Of a stretch of 64,000 nucleotides of DNA, positions 1-9,163 are shown one piece after another. The translations under genes were made by a program, and so were the position numbers. The notes beneath the pieces are model-generated. The model searched no databases. It saw only the letters and a program-made list of their open reading frames with translations, and was not told the DNA's origin. Within the stretch, counting starts at the first letter, position 1; each line of letters starts with the position of its first letter. The DNA is from Candidatus Binatia bacterium (GTDB lineage: Bacteria; Desulfobacterota; Binatia; Bin18): assembly GCA_022820725.1 (NCBI GenBank), contig JAJEFA010000012.1:1-64000 (forward strand), in the 5' to 3' direction.

Positions 1-100
1 CCTCAAAGACTGGCGGCGCGTCGCCACCCGCTACGACAAACTCGCGCAGAACTACCGCGCCACGGTCATCCTTGCTGCCATTCTCCTCTACTGGTTATGA
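1..100 (+). mobile_element. IS5-family transposase, C-terminal fragment (runs off left edge)
   Basis: The reading frame starting at base 2 is open to a TGA at 98-100. It encodes a 32-residue tail containing LKDWRRVATRYDKLAQNY followed by a hydrophobic end finishing in YWL. This WRR-ATRYDKLA pattern is characteristic of the C-terminus of IS5-superfamily (DDE) transposases. The rest of the element lies left of the window. Its right terminal inverted repeat should fall within a few bases after the stop, roughly 95-115, but it cannot be confirmed without the left end. The element abuts, and appears to have truncated, the DNA methylase gene to its right. Confidence 0.8.
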
Positions 101-1779
101 GTCCAGACCCTAATGCACTCCTGGGCATAGCGATCGATAAGACATCTGACCTTGGTAATGCCTTAGCGCCGTGGAAGCCTGATGCAGAATGCCCCGTACA
201 TTTGTTTGCTCGGCAGGCGATTGGCATGGCCTGGGATTTCAGTGAGTCCGTACCGCCATGCGATTCGAGCGGGTCATTTCTCAGTGCGTATCAACGAAGT
301 GTAGATGCTCTCAATTCGATAGGAGAGCTTGGATCGAAACCAGGCCAAATCCAGTTGGCCGACGCGACCGACCACCCACTGCCTGATCAGACTGCCGGCG
401 TGTGGTTCACCGACCCACCCTATTACGACGCAGTACCCTATTCCGATCTCTCCGACTTCTTTTTGGTCTGGCTCAAACGGACGCTGCCCGAACACCCACT
501 GTTGCGTGACCCATTCGATCCAGACAACCCGCTCTCGCCTAAGACAGCTGAGGCTGTACAGGACGAAACTAAGCAAGCTGGCGGACGACCAAAAGATCGC
601 GAGTGGTTCGAGGAGACGATGGCGAAAGCCTTCTCTGAGGGTCGCCGGATGCTAAGCGAAGACGGCATAGGCTCGGTCGTCTTCGCTCATAAGACCACAG
701 AAGGCTGGGAAGCGCTGCTTTCCGGCATGATCCGTGGCGGCTGGACTATCACCGGATCATGGCCTATCGCGACCGAGATGGGCTCGCGCCTACGTGCACG
801 CGACTCCGCCGCCCTCGCCACTAGCGTCCACTTGGTTTGCCGGCCTCGTCCCGACGATGCACCTATCGGAGATTGGGCCGAAGTCTTGCACGATTTGCCT
901 ATCCGTGTCGGCGATTGGATGGAACGTCTTCAAGGCGAAGGCGTCCGAGGCGCCGACTTGGTGTTTGCCTGCATCGGGCCAGCGCTGGAGATTTTCAGCC
1001 GCTACCGCGCCGTCGAGACCGCCGAGGGGGATATGATCGGCCTACCCGATTATCTGGAGAAGGTCTGGGAGGTGGTCGGCCGCGCCGCTTTACAACAGGT
1101 ACTCGGCACAGCGGAAACGCGAGCACGCAATGACTTGGCGGGTGCGCTGGAAGAGGACGCTCGCCTGACCGCGCTATTCCTCTGGACACTCCAGAGCACG
1201 GAGACCTCCAAAGAAAATAGCAAGGGGAACGAGGAGGACGAGGAAGCAGTCGCCAAAGCAGCGGCCAAAGGGTTCGGCCTCCTTTTTGACGTGGTGCGCC
1301 GTTTCGCTCAACCAATGGGCATTGACCTCGACACATGGACTGGCCGCATCATCAGTCAGGAAAAAGGCGTGGTGCGCCTGCTTCCAGTGGCAGAACGAGC
1401 CAAGTCCCTCTTCGGTGACGATGGTGCCCGTGCCGCTGCCGACTGGATCGAGAGCGACCCGAATGCCAACTTGCAGGCGACACTCTTCCCGGAATTAGAC
1501 GCCGCACCGAGATTAAGAAACCGTAGGCGTGGAAAGAGGACGATTCTCGACAGCGATGCTGAGCTTCAGACACTCGACGCCACCACGCTGGACCGTGTAC
1601 ACGCTGCAATGCTGTTGCAGGCCAGCGGTCACGCTAATGCACTGAGGACACTGATCGGTGCTGAGCAGGATCGTGGCCCCGATTTTCTGCGGCTTGCCAA
1701 CGCCCTCTCCGCCTTGTACCCGCGTGGAAGCCAAGAAAAACGACTCCTTGACGCCATGCTGCTGACAGTCCCACGATGA
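97..1779 (+). pseudogene. DUF1156-family adenine DNA methylase, 5'-truncated by IS
   Basis: The surviving 560 codons match the C-terminal two thirds of DUF1156/COG1743 adenine-specific DNA methylases. The catalytic motif IV appears as TDPPYYDAVPYSDLSDFF at about residues 105-122, preceded by an RQAIGMAWDFSE segment typical of the family. Full-length members are about 900 or more residues and carry the DUF1156 and SAM-binding (FxGxG) motifs upstream; both are absent here. The apparent ATG overlaps the transposase stop (ATGA), and the frame is open upstream through the IS, so this start is probably fortuitous. Members of this family usually sit beside a DUF499 ATPase, which is present downstream. 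The product is inferred to be unable to bind SAM and so not an active methylase. An alternative is that a fusion transcript still yields a DNA-binding remnant. Confidence 0.8.
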
Positions 1780-1783
1780 CGAC

Positions 1784-2749
1784 ATGGCACACGAAATGAA
1801 CGAACGTATAGTTTGGCAGGTATCTGCCGGCTCCTCTGATCGGTCCTACGCAGATAAGTTCTTAAACTATGGTGTGGCATTGATAGGCCCCGGAGACCCA
1901 GGCTCGTGGAGTACCGACCGGTCCGACGAGGAATTTGAAGGCGGGTTTGTCCGTCGGTTCGCCACTGAGATGCACTGTGGCGACATAGTGGTGCTTCGTA
2001 TCGGTCAGTCGGCGATTCGTGCGGTCGGCCTAATCGCATCAACATACAAATACCTGCCGCAGTTCGACGATGTGAATGGCTGGGATTTACAGCACGGCCG
2101 GCGTGTGCGCTGGTGTTCACTTCCCGAACCTTATGACTTCAGCAGACAAGTTTTTGGCGCGAATCCATCTCGGCTATCACGTGTTCATGCGGCAGATATC
2201 ATCGACTATGCGAATCGTTTCGTTCAGTCACCGCCGACGGACTGGCAAACGCGCGCCTTACCGAACTTGCCGGAGGAGGAACCGGAGCTCGAAACACCGC
2301 CGACCGAGTTGCGGGAGATTGTCGGTCAAGTACATGACCTTCTAGGACTCTATTGGGATACGAAAGCCTTCGGGGAGCGTCCTATGGAGGACGAGTTAGT
2401 GGCGCACTACGTCGTTCCCTTCCTGCGTGCTCTGGGCTGGCCTGTCGAAAGGATTGCTGTGAAGTGGCGCAATATTGACGTGTGTGTGTTCTCAGCGCTG
2501 CCGAGAATCCCCGAGCACTGCCATTACCTGATTGAGGCCAAACGCTTGGGTGTGGGTATTGAAGGTGCACGCAAGCAGGCCATAGGCTATGTCTCGGACC
2601 TTGGTGTGCAATGCGATGTGGTCGTCACCGACGGTATCCGCTATCGCATGTATGAGGCGAGCCGGAATTTTGCACCGGCCGCTTATGCGAATCTTGCCCG
2701 CCTCAGGAGGCCCTCTCTGAAATTATTTGAACGTATGCGCAGGCCGTAA
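1784..2749 (+). CDS. Putative EVE/PUA-like reader fused to PD-(D/E)XK nuclease
   Basis: The protein has 321 residues in two parts. Residues 8-145 resemble EVE/PUA-type modified-base reader folds by pattern only: VWQVSAGS at the start, then GVALIGPGDPG, then GDIVVLRIGQSAIRAVGLI. Residues 175-295 look like the HsdR_N-type restriction endonuclease fold. The candidate catalytic set is E204 in MEDELVAHYVVPFLRALGW, D232 in NIDVCVF, E251-x-K253 in YLIEAKRLG and Q265 in KQAIGYVSDLG. The gene begins five bases after the methylase stop and is 12 bases from the DUF499 ATPase gene, so the three look like one operon. The first ATG has no clear Shine-Dalgarno; an alternative start is the ATG at 1796. The nuclease assignment is fairly secure; the reader domain is inference. 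Confidence 0.65.
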   Translation: MAHEMNERIVWQVSAGSSDRSYADKFLNYGVALIGPGDPGSWSTDRSDEEFEGGFVRRFATEMHCGDIVVLRIGQSAIRAVGLIASTYKYLPQFDDVNGWDLQHGRRVRWCSLPEPYDFSRQVFGANPSRLSRVHAADIIDYANRFVQSPPTDWQTRALPNLPEEEPELETPPTELREIVGQVHDLLGLYWDTKAFGERPMEDELVAHYVVPFLRALGWPVERIAVKWRNIDVCVFSALPRIPEHCHYLIEAKRLGVGIEGARKQAIGYVSDLGVQCDVVVTDGIRYRMYEASRNFAPAAYANLARLRRPSLKLFERMRRP

Positions 2750-2761
2750 CCGGAGGAAATC

Positions 2762-5530
2762 GTGGACCCGTGGTACAAAGTTGTAACGCTCCGTCAAGAA
2801 GTGCGGGAAGGCCGCTCGTTTAGCCCGGACGAATTTGCCATCGCCCTGGAACAGGTAATCGCCGGGACTGCTCCTGTGGATTACCGCGATCCGGCTCAGT
2901 TCTTTTCGCGCACTTGCTTCACCCGCGCGTTAAAAGAACATGCCGGCATGGTGCTCCGGCGACTGTCCGGCAAGACCGAGAACACGGCACCGGTTCTCAC
3001 CCTGATCACCCAATTCGGCGGTGGTAAGACGCACACACTCACCGCGCTCTATCATCTTGCCAAGACCGGCGCGGCTGCCTCTACACTCCCCGGCGTGACG
3101 GACCTTCTGAACGAGGCCGGGACAGCAGAAGTTCCCTCCGCCCGCGTTGGTGTCTTCGTCGGTAACGCCTGGGACCCGGCAGAGGGGCGGGAGACTCCCT
3201 GGATCGACCTAGCCCGCCAAGTAGCGGGTGATAAGGGCGTCGCTGCGCTCGGCACTGCCGCGCGGACTACAGCGCCGGGAACTGAGGCACTGGCTCAAGT
3301 GTTCGCTGCTGCGGAAGCGCCAGTGTTGCTGTTGTTCGACGAGGTCTTGAACTTCGTTAACCGCCACCGGAGGATGGCTGAGAGCTTTTACGCCTTCATT
3401 CAGAATCTGACCGTTGCCGTCACTGGTACTACCCACGCTGCGGCGATGATCAGTCTGCCGCGCAGCCAGGTCGAGATGACCGCATGGGATCAAGAGTGGC
3501 AAGAGCGGCTCACTAAGATCGTTCGCCGTGTTGCCCGCGACCTGATCGCGAATGACGAATCTGAGATCAGTGAGGTAGTGCGGCGGCGGCTGTTCAAGGA
3601 CCTCGGGAACGAGCGCCTGCGGAAGAAGATCGCCAAGACCTATGCGACGTGGTGCTTCGACCGGACTGCTCGCCTTCCTGCTGAGTGGCTGGCGGTCGAT
3701 ACCGCGACAACGGAGGCCAAAGCAAAAGAGTTTCTGAGGGAACGGTTCGAGGCGTGCTATCCCTTCCACCCTGCGACCCTTTCGGTCTTTCAACGCAAGT
3801 GGAGCGCGCTCCCCCAGTTTCAGCAGACCCGTGGGGCGCTGGCCATGCTGGCGCAATGGATCTCCGGGGCCGCCCGCGAGCAGTTTCATAAGGCACGCAC
3901 GGAGCCGCTAATTACGCTGGGATCGGCGCCGTTGGACGTGCCTGAGTTCCGCGCTGTCGTTCTTGGACAACTGGGCGAGACGCGGCTTGGCGTGGCTATT
4001 GAAGCCGACCTTGCGGGTCCACAGGCACATGCCAAAGCCTTGGATGCGGACGCTACGGGGTCTCTGCGCGACATCCACCGCCGTGTGGGCGCGACCATCC
4101 TGTTCGAGTCTTCTGGAGGACAGGTAGACAAAGTCGCGCATCTGCCCGAGCTACGCTTTGCACTGGGTGAGCCGGAGGTCGAGACCACCAGCATCGACAG
4201 CGCCGCCACAGCCCTGGAGACCTCCGGGTTCTTCATGCGTAAGGTGGGGACTGATGGGTATCGCATCCACCACCAAGCGACATTGAAAAAAGTCGTCAGC
4301 GACCGGCGCGCTTCGCTTGATGAGGAAACCGAGATTAGGCCGGCACTCCGCAAGCTTGTTGAGGGCGAGTTCAAACGCGGGGCAACTCTTCCCTGTATTT
4401 TCTTTCCAGCGGAGAGCTCGGCTATCCAGGACTCTCCACAACTCGCTCTGGTTATCCTCGACCCCGAGACGGAATGGCGGGACGATCACCAAGTCGCCGA
4501 GCGCGTTGCCAGTTGGACGAAGGAACGGGGCAGTTCGCCACGACTCTACCCAGGCTCGTTGGTCTGGTGTGCGAGGAAACCGGGTCGGGAGCTTCGCGAA
4601 AAGGTTGAGGTGTGGCTCGCCTGGCAGCGTGTGGCACACGAAGTGGCCACAGGCGTCTTGGGTCCAGAGTTCGACCGCACCGAGCAGGCCGAAGTGCGAG
4701 ACAAGGTCAAAGACGCGGAGGAAGCTGCTAAGGACGAAGTCTGGGCAAGCTATCGTTTCGTGGCGCTCTCGGATACGCAGAAGCAACATGGGCTCAACGT
4801 CATTGATCTTGGGGCTGGCCACGCCAGCGCGAGCGAAACGCTCTGTGGAAGGATCGTGAGCGCGTTGAAATCCGAGGCGATGCTGAACGAGAATGTGGGT
4901 GCCGGTTACATTGACCGTCATTGGCCGCCGGCGTTCAAAGATACAGGAGCTTGGCCACTCACGAGTTTGCGCCAAAGCTTTCTTGATGGCTCGCTAACAC
5001 GCTTGATCGATCCTGACACGATCCTCCGCCGGCAAATTACCGAGTTTGTCTCGAAGGGAGACTTCGGATTGGCGTCCGGCGTCAAGGAAGATGGTAGCTA
5101 CGGTCGGCTGTGGTATACGGAACCGCTCCGCCCGGAGGAGGTAGCGTTCGAGACTGATGTCTTCTTGCTGACCAAGACCAAAGCCGAAGCATTGCAAAAA
5201 GAGTCTGGAGAGCCGCCACAGCCGCAACCGGACCCCGAGCCGCAGCCAGGGCCAGAACCCGACCCTGATCCCGAGCCGGACCCCAGCCCTGGAACACCCC
5301 CAAGCGCTCAGAAAACGATGCTCCGGCTTGCAGGCACCGTTCCCCCCGAAGTCTGGAACCGGCTGGGAACCAAGATGTTGCCCAAGCTGCGGTCCGGGGA
5401 CGATCTCAGCGTGGGTATCGAGTTTTCAGTAAGCGTCGGCACTCAGTTTGCCCAGACTATGGAAACCGAACTACGACAGATACTCAGTGATCTCAATCTG
5501 AGTGAGCGCGTCCGTGTTGAGAGATCATGA
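2762..5530 (+). CDS. DUF499 family AAA+ ATPase (COG1483)
   Basis: The protein has 922 residues and starts at GTG, with GGAGG 6 bases upstream. The Walker A motif is QFGGGKTHT (residues 84-92) and the Walker B motif is VLLLFDEVLNF with D193 and E194. The N-terminal PWYKVVTLRQEVREG opening is typical of DUF499 ATPases. A strongly proline- and acid-rich linker at about residues 817-846 (repeats of P, D, E and Q) joins a C-terminal domain of about 75 residues. DUF499 proteins are large ATPases of DNA-modification-based defence systems and are related in role to BREX BrxC. They are commonly paired with DUF1156 methylases, as here. The gene appears intact, so the ATPase survives although its methylase partner is broken. 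Confidence 0.85.
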   Translation: MDPWYKVVTLRQEVREGRSFSPDEFAIALEQVIAGTAPVDYRDPAQFFSRTCFTRALKEHAGMVLRRLSGKTENTAPVLTLITQFGGGKTHTLTALYHLAKTGAAASTLPGVTDLLNEAGTAEVPSARVGVFVGNAWDPAEGRETPWIDLARQVAGDKGVAALGTAARTTAPGTEALAQVFAAAEAPVLLLFDEVLNFVNRHRRMAESFYAFIQNLTVAVTGTTHAAAMISLPRSQVEMTAWDQEWQERLTKIVRRVARDLIANDESEISEVVRRRLFKDLGNERLRKKIAKTYATWCFDRTARLPAEWLAVDTATTEAKAKEFLRERFEACYPFHPATLSVFQRKWSALPQFQQTRGALAMLAQWISGAAREQFHKARTEPLITLGSAPLDVPEFRAVVLGQLGETRLGVAIEADLAGPQAHAKALDADATGSLRDIHRRVGATILFESSGGQVDKVAHLPELRFALGEPEVETTSIDSAATALETSGFFMRKVGTDGYRIHHQATLKKVVSDRRASLDEETEIRPALRKLVEGEFKRGATLPCIFFPAESSAIQDSPQLALVILDPETEWRDDHQVAERVASWTKERGSSPRLYPGSLVWCARKPGRELREKVEVWLAWQRVAHEVATGVLGPEFDRTEQAEVRDKVKDAEEAAKDEVWASYRFVALSDTQKQHGLNVIDLGAGHASASETLCGRIVSALKSEAMLNENVGAGYIDRHWPPAFKDTGAWPLTSLRQSFLDGSLTRLIDPDTILRRQITEFVSKGDFGLASGVKEDGSYGRLWYTEPLRPEEVAFETDVFLLTKTKAEALQKESGEPPQPQPDPEPQPGPEPDPDPEPDPSPGTPPSAQKTMLRLAGTVPPEVWNRLGTKMLPKLRSGDDLSVGIEFSVSVGTQFAQTMETELRQILSDLNLSERVRVERS

Positions 5531-5759
5531 GGTCACCCGGCGGTCTCCGTCGAGTAATACTCGTTATTCGATTCCGCCGCCTCATGCTTTTCCTTGAGTG
5601 TGTCGCCCTCGTCTTTGGCGGCTTGCAGATATTACAGCTACCTCATAAACGTTTGACAGGCGCTCTAGTTCTAACTTGAAGATACCGTGACTTTCAGCCA
5701 ATCGAAGGAGACCGGAGAGTGATGCGCAAGGTTTACCTAAGGAAAGGAGAACCGGAAAA
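5531..5759. other. Intergenic region with possible gene-tail remnant
   Basis: On the minus strand a stop codon at 5533-5535 ends a 31-codon open stretch, up to about 5628, of hydrophilic acidic residues including AAKDEGDTLKEKHEAAES. It is preceded by an in-frame TAA. It reads like the charged C-terminal tail of a lost convergent gene. This is weak evidence. The protease gene's ribosome-binding site (GGAAAGGAG) lies at the right edge. Confidence 0.25.
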
Positions 5760-6812
5760 ATGACCGCAGAAGAACAAAGTCAAGGCACCGCGCCGAATTA
5801 CGAGCGTTACGTCAAACTCGCACCTATGAACGTTGACACCGAAACCACCTTGGCTGTTCTAGCACGGACATTCTTCTCGCCCATGTTCCAACATAAGACG
5901 CGCAAGCTGCCGCCAGGACAACCACTCACACCCGCGTCGGGGAAGGATTTCATGGACTTCCTGGAGAAAAGCAAAGATATACTCGATGAACCAGACAAGT
6001 ACATTTACCAAATTCGCGGGTTGCTAGAACGCATGGTGGCGAACAATATCCTGGTCGAAATGGGCGTGGGTCAGGATGGCAGTTACGTCATATTACCAAA
6101 GAGCTACTACACTCTGAGTGAAATATCGACGCTGAGAGAGCAGGGAGTTCTTTGGTTAGCGAAGACACTCGGCGGGAGGTTCGTTCATCGCCAAGTCTCG
6201 CCCGCCATAGTGCATATCATCGGAGAGAACAATGAAGGCGAAGGTAGTGGCATTGTCTTCGATTCCCATCACGTTCTTACGTGTCACCATGTTGTTTCGG
6301 ATATGAAAGTAGCTACCGAGCAGATATTCCAAGGAAGGGCAGCCACAATCGAACAAATCTTCCCACATGACACCGAAGACGTGGCAGTCATTCGCGTCAA
6401 GGAGTCGCTTTCGGTCGTTTCCGGTCTTGGGTTCTTAGCTCCAATGGTGTCGCAGAAAGTCTACAGATTCGGATATTCGAGAGTTCCGTGCTCTATTCCA
6501 TTGGATACGGGGGGTCCGCCCTTGGTCATGCAAAGCGGGGAAGTTACCAATGAGTCAATGTTGGTATTCGGCGGTACGGAGCTTTTTTTGTACTCTGCGA
6601 TTTCCAGACCGGGAGACAGTGGTGGCGCAGTTGTTTCAGACGACGGCTATGTCATCGGTATGACAACGGAGTTGTCGGATGCCAGAGTGGGGCAAAAGGA
6701 TGGTGAGGATGTTTTTTCGCCGCACTATGCTGGAATCCCTTCGAATGTTATTGCAAAGGCGGTCGATGATTTAGAGCTGAGCGTCCGAATTCCCTATGAA
6801 ACGTTTGAGTAG
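5760..6812 (+). CDS. Trypsin-like serine protease with novel N-terminal domain
   Basis: The protein has 350 residues and no signal peptide, so it is predicted to be cytoplasmic. Residues 145-340 form a chymotrypsin/HtrA-type protease with the triad visible: H177 in LTCHHVV, D207 in EDVAVIRV and S287 in RPGDSGGAVV. Residues 1-140 resemble no family I recognise. They are helical and charged (FMDFLEKSKDILDEPDKYIY, then a winged-helix-like LLERMVANNILVEMG) and could be an effector-associated or adaptor domain. Cytoplasmic trypsin-like proteases joined to small adaptor domains are known in bacterial conflict systems. The gene lies 229 bases after the DUF499 gene on the same strand, is preceded by GGAAAGGAG, and is visibly more AT-rich than the metabolic genes. 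A stress or defence role is inferred. Confidence 0.75.
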   Translation: MTAEEQSQGTAPNYERYVKLAPMNVDTETTLAVLARTFFSPMFQHKTRKLPPGQPLTPASGKDFMDFLEKSKDILDEPDKYIYQIRGLLERMVANNILVEMGVGQDGSYVILPKSYYTLSEISTLREQGVLWLAKTLGGRFVHRQVSPAIVHIIGENNEGEGSGIVFDSHHVLTCHHVVSDMKVATEQIFQGRAATIEQIFPHDTEDVAVIRVKESLSVVSGLGFLAPMVSQKVYRFGYSRVPCSIPLDTGGPPLVMQSGEVTNESMLVFGGTELFLYSAISRPGDSGGAVVSDDGYVIGMTTELSDARVGQKDGEDVFSPHYAGIPSNVIAKAVDDLELSVRIPYETFE

Positions 6813-6864
6813 ACGGCACGTCCTTAAAACCTGATATATTTCAACAGCTTATAATCTATAGAAG

Positions 6865-6952
6865 CGGAGGGAGTGGGATTCGAACCCACGAGAGCCTTTT
6901 GGACTCTACCGATTTTCAAGACCGGCGCCTTCGACCGCTCGGCCATCCCTCC
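6865..6952 (-). tRNA. tRNA-Ser (anticodon UGA)
   Basis: The reverse strand gives an 88-base type II tRNA. The acceptor strand GGAGGGA pairs with TCCCTCC, followed by discriminator G. The anticodon loop reads CTTGAAAA, giving anticodon TGA. There is a long serine-type variable arm, and the T loop reads GGTTCGAATCC. CCA is not encoded. It reads UCA and related serine codons. tRNA-Ser genes are common integration sites and this one borders the defence island, but no duplicated tRNA 3' end was found in the window. Confidence 0.97.
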
Positions 6953-7022
6953 ACGTGGCCGGTCTTACACGGCTTTCTGCGACTTTGAAAGGGGGTATGG
7001 AAAAGACGTCACACAACCCTCT

Positions 7023-7430
7023 TCAGCCTGCCGGCGAGGTATCGGGGCAAACCTTTCGTTCCTTAAAACGCCACTGTCCGGCAACTTTCTCAATCTGGTC
7101 TTCATAACGTCCGGAAATCACGAGTTCCGTTTTTCCCTGTGCCGCGTGTGTCATGAGCAGATAGCTCTCTGCGGTAGCCGTGTCTCCGTCGAGGTCAATC
7201 AGGATATTCATGACGCAGTGACGAGGCTGCGCGTCCCCAGTCCACTCTTTATAGCGCGAAGTAAATGCCAGCAGCTTCTCCGGCCCTTGCCATACGCCGA
7301 GAATCGGACTGTTAAACGCGCCGTCCTCGGTAAAACATTGCACCCAGTCCTCATAGCGTCCAGCGTCAATCGACAGACAGTACCGCGTCATTAAATCGCG
7401 AATAGCTTCTTTATCTTCCAAAGCGTTCAT
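7023..7430 (-). CDS. SnoaL-like / NTF2-like domain protein
   Basis: The protein has 135 residues. The opening EDKEAIRDLMTRYCLSIDAG and the body (WVQCFTEDGAFNSP, then an RHCVMNILIDLDGDTATAESY segment) match the SnoaL_4 group of NTF2-fold proteins. That group includes small cone-fold enzymes such as steroid isomerases, dehydratases and the beta subunits of ring hydroxylases. The substrate is not predictable. The second ATG was chosen because AAGGAG lies 7 bases before it; the first ATG would be only one base from that site. Confidence 0.75.
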   Translation of the reverse strand: MNALEDKEAIRDLMTRYCLSIDAGRYEDWVQCFTEDGAFNSPILGVWQGPEKLLAFTSRYKEWTGDAQPRHCVMNILIDLDGDTATAESYLLMTHAAQGKTELVISGRYEDQIEKVAGQWRFKERKVCPDTSPAG

Positions 7431-7467
7431 GCCCATACTCCTTTTTGGTTCACTCTTTCATTGCGGT

Positions 7468-8280
7468 TCATCTCGCCTTCAAGATAATATTGATATCCTG
7501 TCCTGAACGTCGGACAAGAAGACGAACGGACGGATTTCCCTGTAAAGTTTTCTGTCGAAAGTCTGAGATATTGCGGATGAGTTCACCTTCCAGGGCCAGA
7601 ATAACATCGCCGCGTTGCAGCGCTCCCTGGCCCTGAGCCGCATTTGTCACGAGCACCCCCTCCGCAGTCGGTAGTTGAAAATATTCTGCCAGTTCAGCAG
7701 TCAGATTCTGTACCTCAATACCCATAACCGTCGCGCTGATAGTCTGGAGAGGTGCGGGCAAGCGCTGGCTGCTTTCCGTAAAGACATCCTGCGCAACGAA
7801 AATAGGTCGATCAAATCGGAGAGCAAGCGCAATGGCATCACTCGGGCGACTGTCGATCTCAACCGACCGGTCGGTAAAGAGCAAATGAATCCGTGCAAAA
7901 TACGTATTATTTTCGAGCGCACTCACCACAATCTTCTGAAACTCGACACCAATGTTTTCAAGGACATTTTTCATCAGGTCATGCGTCAAAGGACGGGGGA
8001 CAGGGGTCCCGGCCAGTGCCATAGCAATGGCCCGGGCTTCAAATGGACCAACCCAGATCGGGAGAAATCGCGCCGTCTCGGTGTCTGCAAGAATGACCAC
8101 CGGTGCCTGCGCCTGGCGATCAAATCCAACATGATGGACCTGAACAGGGACGGCAGACACGGCAGCAGCACGGCCGGGCAGGAGCAGAAAAAGAGCAGCA
8201 ACAAACAGGACAGCGAGAAGACCAGACCGGGATGAGCGGGGCCGGAACGAAAGGGGAGGATAAGTCTGGTGCTGCCGCAT
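7468..8280 (-). CDS. Secreted BFN (bifunctional nuclease, DUF151) domain protein with PDZ
   Basis: The protein has 270 residues. A hydrophobic signal segment (LLAVLFVAALFLLLPGRAAA) is followed by a BFN/DUF151 domain, about residues 42-165. Its hallmark strings are FLPIWVGPFEARAIAMAL, RPLTHDLM and IDSRPSDAIALALR. The C-terminal 90 residues form a PDZ domain (LPTAEGVLVTNAAQGQGALQRGDVILALEG). DUF151 proteins are usually cytoplasmic; export together with a PDZ domain suggests envelope scaffolding or proteolysis-related binding. The start was chosen because AGGAGG precedes this ATG by 5 bases; an upstream in-frame codon at 8361 has no such site. Confidence 0.85.
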   Translation of the reverse strand: MRQHQTYPPLSFRPRSSRSGLLAVLFVAALFLLLPGRAAAVSAVPVQVHHVGFDRQAQAPVVILADTETARFLPIWVGPFEARAIAMALAGTPVPRPLTHDLMKNVLENIGVEFQKIVVSALENNTYFARIHLLFTDRSVEIDSRPSDAIALALRFDRPIFVAQDVFTESSQRLPAPLQTISATVMGIEVQNLTAELAEYFQLPTAEGVLVTNAAQGQGALQRGDVILALEGELIRNISDFRQKTLQGNPSVRLLVRRSGQDINIILKAR

Positions 8281-8458
8281 ACAACCTCCTGGAGTCCTGA
8301 GGTTTCCCTGATAAATACGAACAAGGAAGACAGGACACTGGCGGCGTCCGATGCGCTGCATGACCCCGCTGCACTCTTGCTAGTATACTGCACGGGAATG
8401 TGCAAGGGATAAACGGTCAGACAACGGTAGGAAGAACGGCAGGACTCTCTACGATTAT

Positions 8459-8791
8459 TCAGTCCGCGGTGCTCGTCGCACACGATTCGCACAGATTTTC
8501 AATATTATCAGGATCTTCGACGATGCCTTCATCCAGGCTATGACAGATTTGAGAGCAGCGGGCGCAAATAAAATAGATTCCTTCAATGGTCTTATTGATA
8601 CGCTCCCGATTCAACACGCGTCCGCGCAGCTTGGAGACCCGAATTCCAAGGAGTTCTTCATAGCGCTTCTTTATCTTGCGTCGCCCAGCTTCGTCTTTTG
8701 GAAGTTCCTCTTCCTCAAGGTCTTCTCCTTGCTCTTCCTCGTCAAAGAGTCCTGGTGTACGCGTCTTATGTGCTTGCTTCGCCCGCGGCAT
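8459..8791 (-). CDS. Small acidic zinc-ribbon-like protein
   Basis: The protein has 110 residues. The first half is very acidic (LFDEEEQGEDLEEEELPKDE). The second half carries two cysteine pairs, CARC and CESC, separated by a spacer containing IVEDPDNIENL, consistent with one zinc ribbon. Its ATG directly follows the TAA of the gene upstream (8792), so the two small zinc-binding proteins are co-translated. I do not recognise the family and the function is unknown. Confidence 0.65.
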   Translation of the reverse strand: MPRAKQAHKTRTPGLFDEEEQGEDLEEEELPKDEAGRRKIKKRYEELLGIRVSKLRGRVLNRERINKTIEGIYFICARCSQICHSLDEGIVEDPDNIENLCESCATSTAD

Positions 8792-8977
8792 TTACAAACT
8801 CCGGACTGAGCTTGTTGTGATGGCGTGTTCTACGTTCTTTTCACACACCCAGTAAAACCCTTTTTTCCCGAACCCGGCAAACTGCACGACCCGGCTTTGC
8901 GCGCCGCATATTGGGCATATTTGTTGTGAAGAGTCGGTTTTTTGTCCTCTTTGGGCGGTTTTCGCTTTCTCTGCCAT
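8792..8977 (-). CDS. Small zinc-ribbon protein
   Basis: The protein has 61 residues with CPIC near the middle and a later single Cys (YWVCEKN), forming a partial zinc-ribbon pattern. The internal ATG was chosen because GGAGG lies 8 bases upstream; the longer frame to 9094 lacks a site. It heads a two-gene unit with the acidic zinc-ribbon protein. Function is unknown; nucleic-acid or protein binding is possible. Confidence 0.6.
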   Translation of the reverse strand: MAEKAKTAQRGQKTDSSQQICPICGAQSRVVQFAGFGKKGFYWVCEKNVEHAITTSSVRSL

Positions 8978-9163
8978 ATTCTTTCCTCCGGGATTGTTCT
9001 TGCTAGGATAGGTGATTGCTCGTCTGGCTGTCAAGGGTGAAGGGTTCTTGTCAGTCCCTAACACGCGTGGTACCGTCGCCGCCATGAAGGTCAAAATTAT
9101 CCTTGAAAATCAAATACTTATGATTTTCTATGACAGGGCTGTCCGGACCCTATGGAGCGAAAA

